Source of the DNA: Candidatus Sumerlaeota bacterium
GTDB lineage: Bacteria > Sumerlaeota > Sumerlaeia > SLMS01 > JAHLLQ01
Assembly: GCA_030156535.1 (NCBI GenBank)
Contig: JASGMJ010000011.1
Location: forward strand, 62,001 to 126,000
DNA length: 64,000 nt
Direction of reading: 5' to 3'
The notes under the pieces are model-generated. The model was not told the DNA's origin. It was given only the letters and a program-made list of their open reading frames with translations, and did no database searches. Positions 44,954 to 53,945 of this stretch are shown here, in pieces (the first letter of the stretch is position 1; the number at the start of each line of letters is the position of its first letter). The translations under genes and the position numbers were made by a program.

Positions 44954-46747
44954 TTACTCGTCGATGGGGTCGGGCTCGGGAGCTTCGAGCAGTTGCACGC
45001 CCTCGATGCCGCCGCGAACGATCATCGGCTCTGTTCCGTGTTCGCGGTCGCTGCTGACGGCTTGCAGGATGAACGTCCCTTCGGGAACCCGCTCGAACCG
45101 GAAGCGTCCGCCTGCTTCGATCTTCGCCTCCGGATGATAGACCTCTGTTCCGTTCCAGTCTCTCAGGTAAACCGTTCCGTCGATGAAGGGCGTTCCATCT
45201 GCGCGGAGCGCTTCGCCGCTGATTTCCTGCGGCTCGGCGAGCGTGAGGTTTGCAATCATTGTGCCCGTAATCGCGGGCGTGCGAACCGTGATCTGCCCCG
45301 GGGCAACGGCGAGCGTTGACGGCTCGATCTCCTCCCGCAGCTCCCATTCGCCGTGCAGCCCCTGACCCCGGCGCACCATCATGGTCATCTTGAACTTGCC
45401 GGTTTGTTGCATCCCCGGAATTTCGAGAGTTCCCTCAATGGTGCCCGTTTCCTCCGTGAACGTTCCCGTGTAACGAACCTCGCCGGGAAAGCCACCAGGG
45501 CCTTCATCACGGCGCGTCATTGTGATGGCGTCCGCGTTGCGCCGAATGTCGAAGGTACTGCTGAAGCCCTTGGGCCACAGCTCCACGAACCCGGTCAGCT
45601 CGTTGGGGTCGTTGCGCTTTGGCTGGGTGATCAGGTCGGCGATGCCCCACGATCCTTCCATGGCGGGGGGAAGCACGGTGAACGTGATTTCCTCGCTCGT
45701 GGGAAAGGGCCCCAGTTTCCAGTTCCCCTCGGCGTCGGCCACCGAGCGCGGGCTTCCCGCGTGATGCGTCCGCCCGGCCGTGACTTCCGCACCGGCCGCC
45801 GCCGTTCCCGACGGCAGAGCGACCTTCCCCTTGATGAAAACGCCCGAGTCGATGACGACGCGAACTTCCTGCTTTTCGCGTTCGTCTTCCGTGAATTCGT
45901 GAATCGTGGGCAGATAGCCGGGTGCCATCACTTCGATGAAGACGTCGCTCAGGTCCTCCGGGACTCCCTTGAAAACGAAGCGTCCGTCCTTGTCCGCCGA
46001 TTGGCGCTGGTAAGAGCCGGGTGCCTGCAGCATCACGACGGCGAAGGGCACCGGCGCGTCGCTCCAGTCCACCACGTTGCCGCTCAGAAGGCGCGCACTT
46101 TCGAGCATCACCTCGATTCCCTCGACCACCTGGGGCGTGTTGGTCCGTACGGGCAGAAAGAAATCCGCGTAGCCTTCCTTGCGAAAGCGCACTTCGGCAA
46201 AGGGCGGAAGGCCGAAGACTTCCCAGTTCCCTTCGCTGTCGGACTCCTGGGTGCGAATGCCCGTTCCCGTGATGGAAACGCCGCCGAGCGGGTTGCCCTC
46301 CTCGTCGGTCACGGTGCCTTGGGCCACCGTTCCCGGGGTGACATCGAGGTCGATCGTCAGCGGCAGTTCCGCCCGCCGCGCCGTGACAATCCGCAATGTT
46401 TCGATGAAGCGGCGCGAGACCGTGTTGAACTGGAGTCCGTACTCCGGCAGATCGTGGGCGCGCAGGTCGAACGTGAAGTGCCCTTCCGTGTCGGTCTTCG
46501 TTTCGAGGAACGCCACTTGGCGGCGGATGCGCATGTCGCTCAGTTCCAGCAGGACCCTGACGCCCTCTGCGGGGCCGCCGGGCCCGCGCACGGTGCCTTC
46601 CACGCGCAGGGGATTGCCGTCGTCGGGCAGTCCTTCATTCTCCACGATTGGCACCGTCTGGGCGGCCAGAAGCAGGGGCAGCATCGCACACAGCGTCATC
46701 GCCCACAGGCGTGCGAACTCGAACATGATGCCGCGTTTTCCCCTCAT
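44954..46747 (-). CDS. Secreted protein with carboxypeptidase regulatory-like domains
   Basis: 597 aa. The start MRGKRGIMFEFARLWAMTLCAMLPLLLAA is a signal peptide. At least four repeated beta-sandwich units follow, each of the type RVEGTVRGPGGPAEGVRVLLE, VAQGTVTDEEGNPLGGVSITG, LLSGNVVDWSDAPVPFAVVM and FIKGKVALPSGTAAAGAEV. Such domains are found in adhesins and surface proteins and carry no catalytic residues. The ATG at 46747 has GGAG nearby; the ORF-track start is 18 codons longer. Role unknown. Confidence 0.75.
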   Translation of the reverse strand: MRGKRGIMFEFARLWAMTLCAMLPLLLAAQTVPIVENEGLPDDGNPLRVEGTVRGPGGPAEGVRVLLELSDMRIRRQVAFLETKTDTEGHFTFDLRAHDLPEYGLQFNTVSRRFIETLRIVTARRAELPLTIDLDVTPGTVAQGTVTDEEGNPLGGVSITGTGIRTQESDSEGNWEVFGLPPFAEVRFRKEGYADFFLPVRTNTPQVVEGIEVMLESARLLSGNVVDWSDAPVPFAVVMLQAPGSYQRQSADKDGRFVFKGVPEDLSDVFIEVMAPGYLPTIHEFTEDEREKQEVRVVIDSGVFIKGKVALPSGTAAAGAEVTAGRTHHAGSPRSVADAEGNWKLGPFPTSEEITFTVLPPAMEGSWGIADLITQPKRNDPNELTGFVELWPKGFSSTFDIRRNADAITMTRRDEGPGGFPGEVRYTGTFTEETGTIEGTLEIPGMQQTGKFKMTMMVRRGQGLHGEWELREEIEPSTLAVAPGQITVRTPAITGTMIANLTLAEPQEISGEALRADGTPFIDGTVYLRDWNGTEVYHPEAKIEAGGRFRFERVPEGTFILQAVSSDREHGTEPMIVRGGIEGVQLLEAPEPDPIDE

Positions 46748-46857
46748 CGCGGTTGCCTTCTCCGGGGGCTCGCCCCTAGCTCGGGGCCAGCCTCGCTCCA
46801 ATCATGCGGGGTGCCCCGCCCTGAGCAACCGGAAACCATAAGGACCCTCACCCGACG

Positions 46858-48276
46858 ATGAGATCGATCCACCTGGCCGACTTTATGGCCGAACTCCTGC
46901 GCGAAACCCGCCATGGCAACTTCCCGAGCGACCGCATCCTGCGCCGTTTCGTCCACAAGCGCCGCCAGCTTGGCTCGCGCGAGCGTGTCCTGCTGGGCGA
47001 CACGTACTACCACCTGCTCCGCCATCTATTGCGCATCGACGAGGCCATTCGCGCCGGGTTCGATTCCGTGCCGTTGGTGGCTTACACGCAGGACAGCTCC
47101 GGCTTTCCCGTTGGCGATGCGCTCGGCGCTCCCGCCTGGGCCACGCCCGCCGACCTCAAGGACGTCCCCTGGCCGCGCCTCGACCGCTGGCTCGATCAGG
47201 TGCGTGGCGCCCTGGCCGCCGAGGAACTCAAGCCTGGCCTGCTGGAGGAAGTCATCCCCGAGTTGGTGAGGCATTGGCCCGCCCGCGTGGAGGAGATCAG
47301 CGAGGGCCGTCTGCGCCGCCACCTGATCCGCTCCGGCGAGATCGCCGCCCAGTTCGCCGCCGAGACAAAGCCCGTTCGTTTTCCGATCAAGCACTCGCTC
47401 CCCGAATGGCTTTGGGCTCAGATCGGCTTCGGCCTGCCGCCCCGTGAACTCGACGAGGCGATGGCCGCTCTCAACAAGAGTGGCTCGGCCTGCGTGCGCG
47501 TCAACACGCTGCTCGCCACGGTCGAAGACGTGATGAAGCAATGCGCCGCCTCCAACGTGGAAGTGCGCCGCGGCGAGATCGCCTCGAACTGCCTGATTGC
47601 CGACAAGCGCATTCCGCAGGGCCGGGTTCCCGCGCTCGACGACGGCAAGGCGACCTTTCAGGACGAGGGGGCGCAGCTTCTCTCCGAGATCGTGGCCCCT
47701 GCGCCAGGCCAGACCGTCGTCGATGCCTGCGCCGGCGCCGGCGGCAAGACGCTCCACATGGGCGCCCTGATGGAGAACCGCGGACGCCTGCTGGTGTACG
47801 ACGTTTCGGCGAATCGTTTCGCCAACCTCTTCGACCGCGCAAAGTCCGCGGGCGTCACCATTGTCGAGCGTCTGGAGGAATGCCCGCGCCAGCCCGCCGC
47901 CGCCGACCTCGTCGTCCTCGACGTGCCGTGCAGCGGCACCGGCACCATCCGACGCAGCCCGGAACTCAAGTGGCGGCTCACGCGCGAAATCCTGCTGGAG
48001 CGCCTCTCCGTGCAGCGCCGCCTTCTCGACGAATGGTCCGTGCATGTGCGTCCCGGAGGACGCCTCGCCTACATGACGTGCAGTTTGCTCGCCGACGAAA
48101 ACGGCGCGCAGATCGACGCCTTCCTCGAGCGCTGCCCCGAGTTCGCCCGCGTGCCTCTCGACGAATCGCCCGCCGTCCGCCGCGACATGCTCACTCGCTT
48201 GGGCGACGTGCAGCTCTATCCCCATCGCCATGGAACGGACGGGTTCTTTCTCGCGGTGCTGGCACGATCAGGCTGA
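46858..48276 (+). CDS. RsmB-like rRNA (cytosine-C5) methyltransferase
   Basis: 472 aa. The SAM-binding motif is VDACAGAGGKTLHMGALM, the catalytic cysteine motif VLDVPCSGTGTIRRSPE, and the second conserved cysteine TCSLLADENG. This is the NOL1/NOP2/Sun family, which methylates C967 of 16S rRNA or similar. The N-terminal 180 residues (AELLRETRHGNFPSDRILRRFV) form a helical NusB-like part as in RsmB. It begins 110 bases from the divergent secreted-protein gene and ends seven bases before the convergent hydrolase gene. RsmF or another family member is possible. Confidence 0.85.
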   Translation: MRSIHLADFMAELLRETRHGNFPSDRILRRFVHKRRQLGSRERVLLGDTYYHLLRHLLRIDEAIRAGFDSVPLVAYTQDSSGFPVGDALGAPAWATPADLKDVPWPRLDRWLDQVRGALAAEELKPGLLEEVIPELVRHWPARVEEISEGRLRRHLIRSGEIAAQFAAETKPVRFPIKHSLPEWLWAQIGFGLPPRELDEAMAALNKSGSACVRVNTLLATVEDVMKQCAASNVEVRRGEIASNCLIADKRIPQGRVPALDDGKATFQDEGAQLLSEIVAPAPGQTVVDACAGAGGKTLHMGALMENRGRLLVYDVSANRFANLFDRAKSAGVTIVERLEECPRQPAAADLVVLDVPCSGTGTIRRSPELKWRLTREILLERLSVQRRLLDEWSVHVRPGGRLAYMTCSLLADENGAQIDAFLERCPEFARVPLDESPAVRRDMLTRLGDVQLYPHRHGTDGFFLAVLARSG

Positions 48277-48283
48277 GGAAGCC

Positions 48284-50005
48284 TCAGTACAGAACCCACG
48301 CCTCGGGAGTGGGAGGCGACGGAGCGCCGAGCACATCGACTTCCTTGAGAATCGTGGCCACATAAGCGGGTGCCGCACCGTCGAGATCATCGTCGGGGTC
48401 CGTGAGGGGATCCCAGCGGTCGACAAAGAAAGCGTCGAGGTTGGAGACGGGATACCAGGCGATCTCCAGGTGGGTCACGCTGCTGGCCACATGAGTGGCT
48501 CCTGATTCGGGCAGCACCCGGACCAGTGAAACGGCCGTCGTGCCGCCACTCGATTGACCATAGGCGCCGGAAGTCAGATCACTCTCCAGCAACAGGCCGT
48601 TCACGTGGACATCGAAGGACTGGAACGCCCGGTTGCCGCTGCTGCCATCGTGCCCTGCGAAGCTGCGGATCTCCGTGATGTCCACGGGTTGCGCGAAGTC
48701 CCACCGGACTCTGAGCGACGGCTGCGCGTAATCGATCAGCACCAGTGTCACGCCACTTGAATCGAAGACGCCGTTTGTGATGGCCGCCAGCGTGCCCACG
48801 CTCGCATCGTGAAATCCACCATCCACGAGCGTCGGAGTCAGCCCGGCAACGAGGTCGTCGTTTCGCACTTGGTAGGGGAGCGAGGCGTCGCTTGTTGCAT
48901 CCCACACCGGCTGAGCTTCGCCCGGACCGGGGGTGAGGTCGGGCGGCTCGGGGCCGTGGTCCGTCAGGTTGAGAAACGCCGCGTACGAGGGCTTTTGGCG
49001 CGTTCGCCCGTCCGTGTACAGGCCCCAGCGGTCCACGTCGCTGAAGTCCTCGTACTGAAACCAGAAGTAGCGCTCGACATAGGGCGGATCACCCGGGTTG
49101 GCGGTGTCCACCAGATCGTCGATGATCTCGAAGGACGAGGTCAGGTAGCTTGCCTGGGCGGACTCGGAGACGAAGTAGCTGCTCCAGCCCATCTCCGTCA
49201 GCCAGACCTTCTTGAATCGGTCGTTGTTTGCGTTCATCACGGACTTGACGTGTGTCTGCAAAACATTCTTCAGACCCGGGTCCGGATTGGAGTAGTTCTC
49301 CGGGTACGGATGAACCGCGACGACATCGAAGGGGTAATGGCCATTCGCGGTGTGGTAGTCCTGCAGGGCCTGCGTGGCATAGAGATCGGAGAGATAATTT
49401 TCGCCGTAGTACAACCCCTTGGGCGAGATGCCGCCGAGCACCACGGTCGCCTCCGGATCGAGTTCCTTGATGGCATCGTGCGCCTGAATCAGCAGCAGGG
49501 CGTAGGGCTGCGGCTCGATGCGCACGTTGAAGTTTGTTTCCTGAATATCCTGCTCGTTCCAGATTTCCCAATGCTTGATCGGATGCTCGCGGTCGCGGAA
49601 GTGCGTGACGAGTTCGCGCACCCGCGCCTCGAACGTATCGCGGAATGTCTGCGTCGCCCAGTCCGAGCGATTCTGCCACTTCACCGATGAGTAGTCGATC
49701 AGTCCCAGAATACCGATGCCGCGTTCCCCCGCACGATCGACAATGTAGTCATACGCTTCGTAGTTCAGGCTGTTGGTGTCGTCCCCGCTGCCGATGAATT
49801 CCATCCGGATCATTGCGGGGTTCAGATAGGCAACATCGTCGGCGACGGTGCGCGTGAAGAGAATCCCGGCGCCGGGGTAGTACATCGGCACGCTGAGACA
49901 CTTGACCTCGGGGCGGTCGAGTTTTGCCTGAGCGGATGCAGCCAGGCCCGTCAGCAGGATCAGGGCGAGCATGGGGGAAAGAACGAGGCGGTGGGCAGGT
50001 TGCAA
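48284..50005 (-). CDS. Secreted clan-A glycoside hydrolase with discoidin-like C-terminal domain
   Basis: 573 aa. The start codon appears to be TTG at 50005, with GGAG seven bases upstream, giving MQPAHRLVLSPMLALILLTGLAASAQA, a signal peptide. The TIM barrel shows acid/base Glu in HWEIWNEQDIQ and nucleophile Glu in KVWLTEMGWSS, the arrangement of GH39/GH5-like enzymes acting on plant-type polysaccharide. A beta-sandwich follows from about residue 360 (FHDASVGTLAAITNGVFDSSG), like an F5/8 or discoidin module. The C terminus ends AWVLY. Exact family and substrate are uncertain. Confidence 0.75.
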   Translation of the reverse strand: MQPAHRLVLSPMLALILLTGLAASAQAKLDRPEVKCLSVPMYYPGAGILFTRTVADDVAYLNPAMIRMEFIGSGDDTNSLNYEAYDYIVDRAGERGIGILGLIDYSSVKWQNRSDWATQTFRDTFEARVRELVTHFRDREHPIKHWEIWNEQDIQETNFNVRIEPQPYALLLIQAHDAIKELDPEATVVLGGISPKGLYYGENYLSDLYATQALQDYHTANGHYPFDVVAVHPYPENYSNPDPGLKNVLQTHVKSVMNANNDRFKKVWLTEMGWSSYFVSESAQASYLTSSFEIIDDLVDTANPGDPPYVERYFWFQYEDFSDVDRWGLYTDGRTRQKPSYAAFLNLTDHGPEPPDLTPGPGEAQPVWDATSDASLPYQVRNDDLVAGLTPTLVDGGFHDASVGTLAAITNGVFDSSGVTLVLIDYAQPSLRVRWDFAQPVDITEIRSFAGHDGSSGNRAFQSFDVHVNGLLLESDLTSGAYGQSSGGTTAVSLVRVLPESGATHVASSVTHLEIAWYPVSNLDAFFVDRWDPLTDPDDDLDGAAPAYVATILKEVDVLGAPSPPTPEAWVLY

Positions 50006-50250
50006 GATAAGGACTCCGCAGGCGATTGCAGGGTTGGCGAACGCAGCGCCAGAAAGGTGATAAGGGCAGCAGTGGAAGCAGCCCTTCTTCTGCCCGCCCT
50101 GTAACGCCCCCGACCCTGTTCTGCAATCGTTTACATGTGCTCCGCTGTCTTTTCTCCACAACCCGGTTGCGGCGCTCCGCCCGCTCGATCAGCATCCACC
50201 CGTGGCCTCGAGCTGCCACGCACAGTCCCCCCTCCCGGAAGGCCCTTCCC
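50006..50250. promoter_or_regulatory. Divergent region upstream of hldD
   Basis: These 245 bases separate the hydrolase start from hldD and must carry both promoters. GGAAGG sits about nine bases before the hldD ATG. No further signal could be named. Confidence 0.35.
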
Positions 50251-51234
50251 ATGATTGTCGTCACCGGCGGCGCAGGCTTCATCGGCAGCGCGCTCGTTCA
50301 TCGCCTGAACCAATTGGGCGCCGAAGACATTCTCATCGTCGATGTCCTGGGCACCGACGACAAATGGCGCAATCTCAACGGCCTCGTCTTCGAGGACTAC
50401 ATGGAGCGCGACGAGTTCCGCGAACTCGTCCTGCGCGGCAACGCCTTCGACGACATCAATGTGGATTGGGTCGCCCATCTCGGCGCGTGCTCCGCCACCA
50501 CCGAGCGCGACGCCGCCTATCTGATGGACAACAACTACGCCTTCAGCCAGGAAATCGCCGAGTGGGCGCTGGCCCGCGAGGCGCGTTTCGTCTACGCCAG
50601 CAGCGCCGCCACCTACGGCGCCGGCGAGCACGGCTACAGCGACGTTGGCCCCATCAGTCAGCTTCGCCCGCTCAACGGCTACGCATTCTCCAAGCAGCTC
50701 TTTGATATCTGGGCCATGCGCACCGGAGCGCTCGATCAATGCGCCGGAATCAAGTACTTCAACGTCTTCGGCCCCAACGAAGCACACAAGGAAGACATGC
50801 GCAGCGTCGTCTGCAAAGGCTTCGAGCAGATTCGCGACACCGGCCGCATCCGCCTCTTCAAATCCGACCGCCCGGAATTTGGGGACGGAGAACAAATGCG
50901 CGACTTCCTCTACGTGCGTGACGCCGTTGCGATGACGATCTTCCTGCTCGAAAACACCACGGCCAATGGACTCTTCAATGCTGGCGGGGGAGTGGCACGC
51001 ACGTGGAATGACCTCGCCCGCGCGATCTTTGCCGCTTTGGACAAGGAACCCGTGATCGAGTACATCGACATGCCCGAGAACCTGCGTGGCAAGTACCAGT
51101 ACCACACCCAGGCCGAAATCGGCAAGATTCGTCTGGCAGGCTATACCGCACCGATCACGACGCTCGAAGACGCCGTGCGCGACTACGTTCAGAACTACCT
51201 CGTTCCCGACCTGCGACTCGGCGAGGCCGGATAG
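50251..51234 (+). CDS. hldD: ADP-L-glycero-D-manno-heptose 6-epimerase
   Basis: Makes the heptose of the lipopolysaccharide inner core, an SDR enzyme binding NADP. The start MIVVTGGAGFIGSALVHRLN is the Rossmann motif. ILIVDVLGTDDKWRNLNGLVFEDYMERDEF matches the HldD pattern, and the catalytic Tyr-Lys pair is in NGYAFSKQLFD. FNVFGPNE and DGEQMRDFLYVRD are also family hallmarks. Length 327 aa from the ATG at 50251. No hldE or waa gene is nearby. Its presence supports a Gram-negative envelope. Confidence 0.93.
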   Translation: MIVVTGGAGFIGSALVHRLNQLGAEDILIVDVLGTDDKWRNLNGLVFEDYMERDEFRELVLRGNAFDDINVDWVAHLGACSATTERDAAYLMDNNYAFSQEIAEWALAREARFVYASSAATYGAGEHGYSDVGPISQLRPLNGYAFSKQLFDIWAMRTGALDQCAGIKYFNVFGPNEAHKEDMRSVVCKGFEQIRDTGRIRLFKSDRPEFGDGEQMRDFLYVRDAVAMTIFLLENTTANGLFNAGGGVARTWNDLARAIFAALDKEPVIEYIDMPENLRGKYQYHTQAEIGKIRLAGYTAPITTLEDAVRDYVQNYLVPDLRLGEAG

Positions 51235-51728
51235 TGGCCGCGCCGGTCCGCCCCACGTCGATCATCATGGTCCTGCCCACACTGGAGGCCATTCCGCCTC
51301 TTGTGCTGCCTGACGGTTTTGCTTTGCGCTGGCACCAACCGGGGGACGAGGCGGCCTGGCTGGCGATCCAGCGCGTTTCCGATTTGATCAACGACTTCCC
51401 GGACGACGCCTTCGCGCGGCACTTCGGCACGGACGCGGTCGAGCACGGCCGCCGCATCGTCTATCTGGAGCACGACGGCCGCCCGATCGGGACGTCGGCG
51501 GCGTGGTGGTCATCGCCTCCGTTCGGCCCCGAAGCCGGGCGCATTCATTGGGTTGCCGTGCTGCCCGGATATCAGGGGCGCGGCCTCGGCAAGGCGCTGC
51601 TCAGTGCCACGCTGCTGCGCCTGCGTACGTTCGGCAACACATCCGCCTACCTCCAGACCGACACGCGCCGCCCCGTTGCCATTGGCCTCTACCAGCGGTT
51701 TGGGTTTGAAATTGTGGGTTCCCCTTGA
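51234..51728 (+). CDS. GNAT-family acetyltransferase
   Basis: 164 aa. The acetyl-CoA loop VAVLPGYQGRGLGKALLSATL and the C-terminal AIGLYQRFGFEIVG are typical GNAT motifs. The GTG at 51234 overlaps the last base of the hldD stop and has GAGG at seven bases; an ATG at 51267 is the alternative. Tight coupling to hldD suggests one transcript, but the substrate cannot be predicted. Confidence 0.82.
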   Translation: MAAPVRPTSIIMVLPTLEAIPPLVLPDGFALRWHQPGDEAAWLAIQRVSDLINDFPDDAFARHFGTDAVEHGRRIVYLEHDGRPIGTSAAWWSSPPFGPEAGRIHWVAVLPGYQGRGLGKALLSATLLRLRTFGNTSAYLQTDTRRPVAIGLYQRFGFEIVGSP

Positions 51729-51862
51729 GTGCGGGCCCTGCAGTGGCTCTTTCCCTGAGCGGCGGGGTGATTAAAGATACTTTTAGCCTTGACCTGTCTG
51801 ACCGGCGAACAACCCTCGGATCCAGCAATTGTCGTCCCACTCATCAGACCGAAGGTGCCTGC
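51729..51862 (+). promoter_or_regulatory. Upstream region of the catabolic cassette
   Basis: The 134-base gap before the epimerase gene is AT-richer than its surroundings and contains TAAAGATACTTTTA, a short near-palindrome at about 51772-51785, suggesting an operator or -10 region. This would be the promoter of the four-gene cassette. No certain -35 was seen. Confidence 0.4.
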
Positions 51863-52885
51863 ATGGAAGAGGCGGAACTGGATCTCATTCTCTCCCAACC
51901 AGACCCCGAGACGGTTGCCGCTGTCGGCAGGTTCGAGGGGCCGCTGATAATCCTGGGGGCAGGGGGCAAGATGGGGCCCAGTATGGCGCGCATGGCGCGC
52001 CGGGCAGCCCTCGCCGCCGGCCGGCCGGACTTGGAGGTCATCGCGGTTTCCCGCTTCTCCGATCCCGCCCAGGCAAACCGGTTGCGGGAATGGGGAGTGC
52101 GCGTGGTGGTGGCAGACCTGTCGGACCCGCAGGCCGTGGATTCCCTGCCTGACGCGTCGGATGTGATGTTCCTTGCAGGTCGCAAGTTCGGCGTCAGCGG
52201 AACGGAAGGCGCCACCTGGGTGATGAACACGGTGGTTCCCGGGAACGTGGCCAGACGATTTGAAAAATCCAGAATCGTCGCGTTTTCCACCGGTTGCGTG
52301 TATCCGCTGTGCGAGCGCGGGGAGCCCGGGTGCACGGAGGACTGCCCGCCGCAACCCGTGGGTGAGTACGCTGCTTCCTGCCTTGGACGCGAGCGCCTGT
52401 TCGAACACTACTCAAGGGAGTCGGGCACCAAGGTTCTCTTGCTGCGCCTGAACTACGCCATCGCGCTGCGCTACGGCGTGCTGACGGATCTGGCCCTTCA
52501 GATTCACCGCGGCGGACTGGTGGAGACAGGTGTCCCCGAAGTGAATTTGATCTGGCAGGGCGACGCGAACAACATCGCCCTGCGGGCGCTGGAGCTGGCC
52601 GCCTCGCCTCCTGCCGTGCTGAACGTAACGGGAGTGGAGACGCTTGCGGTGGAGGACCTGGCAAGGCAACTGGCTGAGCGCATGGGCCGCGTTGTTGAGA
52701 TCCAACCGCCGGGGACGACGCGGGGCTATGTGGCGGACGCCGCGCACTGTGCCCGTCTGATGGGGCCGCCCCGGGTTTCGACTTCCCGGATGCTGGACTG
52801 GACCGCGCAGTGGGTGGGTTCCGGAATGCCGACACTCGGCAAGCCAACGAGGTTCGAGGTGACTGATGGCAAGTTCCTTGGCTGA
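51863..52885 (+). CDS. NAD-dependent epimerase/dehydratase (extended SDR)
   Basis: 340 aa from the ATG at 51863, which follows AAGGTG. The Rossmann loop is LIILGAGGKMGPSMARMARR, followed by the strand VIAVSRF and VVVADLSD. The usual YxxxK triad position is best matched by VGEYAASCLGRERLFEHY, where the catalytic residue set looks altered; I could not confirm it. It begins a four-gene run with overlapping stops and starts, so the products probably work on the same compound. Confidence 0.78.
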   Translation: MEEAELDLILSQPDPETVAAVGRFEGPLIILGAGGKMGPSMARMARRAALAAGRPDLEVIAVSRFSDPAQANRLREWGVRVVVADLSDPQAVDSLPDASDVMFLAGRKFGVSGTEGATWVMNTVVPGNVARRFEKSRIVAFSTGCVYPLCERGEPGCTEDCPPQPVGEYAASCLGRERLFEHYSRESGTKVLLLRLNYAIALRYGVLTDLALQIHRGGLVETGVPEVNLIWQGDANNIALRALELAASPPAVLNVTGVETLAVEDLARQLAERMGRVVEIQPPGTTRGYVADAAHCARLMGPPRVSTSRMLDWTAQWVGSGMPTLGKPTRFEVTDGKFLG

Positions 52886-53945
52886 TTCGCACGGCCGGGC
52901 AGCCCTTCTGCACAACGGCCTGATGATTCCGGCGGCGCCCCTGGCACTCACGGCTGAGGGAGCTTTTTCGCCCCGCCACCAACGTGCCCTGATGCGCTAC
53001 TACGCGGCGGCGGGTTGTGGCGGAGTCGCCGTGGGCGTGCACACCACCCAGTTTGCAATCCGCGATGAGAAGGTTGGCCTGCTTCGTCCGGTGCTGGAAG
53101 TGTGTGCCCAGGAGCTTGCGGCATGTGAAGCCCGCCACGGGCGGCCGATTCTTCGCGTGGCTGGCGTCTGCGGCCTGACTCCTCAAGCGGTCGAGGAAGC
53201 CCGATTGGCGGCTTCCCTGGGCTATGACGCCGTGCTCCTGAGTCTGGGGGCATGGCACAGCGCGGAGGAGCCCGACATGCTGGAGCACTGCCGGACCATC
53301 GCCGCCATTCTGCCCCTGATCGGCTTCTATTTGCAGCCTGCGGTGGGAGGGCGGGTGCTCTCCGCCGCCTTCTGGCGCGAGTTCGCCGGCATCGACAACG
53401 TCGTGGCCATCAAGATCGCGCCGTTCAACCGCTACCAGACAATCGACGTGGTACGGGGTGTGGCTCTGGCGGGGGCGCAAGACCGCGTCACTCTTTACAC
53501 GGGCAACGACGACAACATCATTGCCGACATGCTCACGCCGTTTCCTGTACACGTGCCTGGCACCGGGCCCGTGGAGATGCGCATCCGAGGCGGCCTGCTC
53601 GGTCAGTTCAGCGTCCATGCCCGCACGTTTGTGCGTCTCATGGAGACGATTCGTGAATTGTGCCAAGGGGATGTCGTGCCTGCGGAATTGCTGAGGCGAA
53701 ACGTGGAGTTGACCGAAGCAAACGCCGTGCTCTTCGATGCAGCCAACGGTTTCCGTGGCTGTATTCCGGGCATCAACGAGGTCCTGCGGCGACGCGGGTT
53801 GCTGCCGAGCAACCGGTGCCTCGACCCCACAGAGGTTCTCTCGCCTGGACAGGCGGAGGAACTGACCAGGGTTGAACAGGATTATCCCTGGCTGTCCGAC
53901 GCTCCCTTCATCCGGGAGCACCTTCAGGAGTGGCTCGACGAGTGA
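52866..53945 (+). CDS. DHDPS-family (DapA-like) aldolase/dehydratase
   Basis: 359 aa, a TIM barrel with PLP-independent Schiff-base chemistry. The Lys is in VVAIKIAPFNRYQ and the Tyr-bearing loop in IGFYLQPAVGG; GGVAVGVHTTQF is the phosphate-type loop of the family. In catabolic clusters such proteins act on 2-keto-3-deoxy sugar acids, N-acetylneuraminate or related compounds rather than lysine synthesis. It is longer than the 290-aa average, with a C-terminal extension. It overlaps the epimerase gene by 20 bases and the next gene by one. Confidence 0.83.
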   Translation: MASSLADSHGRAALLHNGLMIPAAPLALTAEGAFSPRHQRALMRYYAAAGCGGVAVGVHTTQFAIRDEKVGLLRPVLEVCAQELAACEARHGRPILRVAGVCGLTPQAVEEARLAASLGYDAVLLSLGAWHSAEEPDMLEHCRTIAAILPLIGFYLQPAVGGRVLSAAFWREFAGIDNVVAIKIAPFNRYQTIDVVRGVALAGAQDRVTLYTGNDDNIIADMLTPFPVHVPGTGPVEMRIRGGLLGQFSVHARTFVRLMETIRELCQGDVVPAELLRRNVELTEANAVLFDAANGFRGCIPGINEVLRRRGLLPSNRCLDPTEVLSPGQAEELTRVEQDYPWLSDAPFIREHLQEWLDE

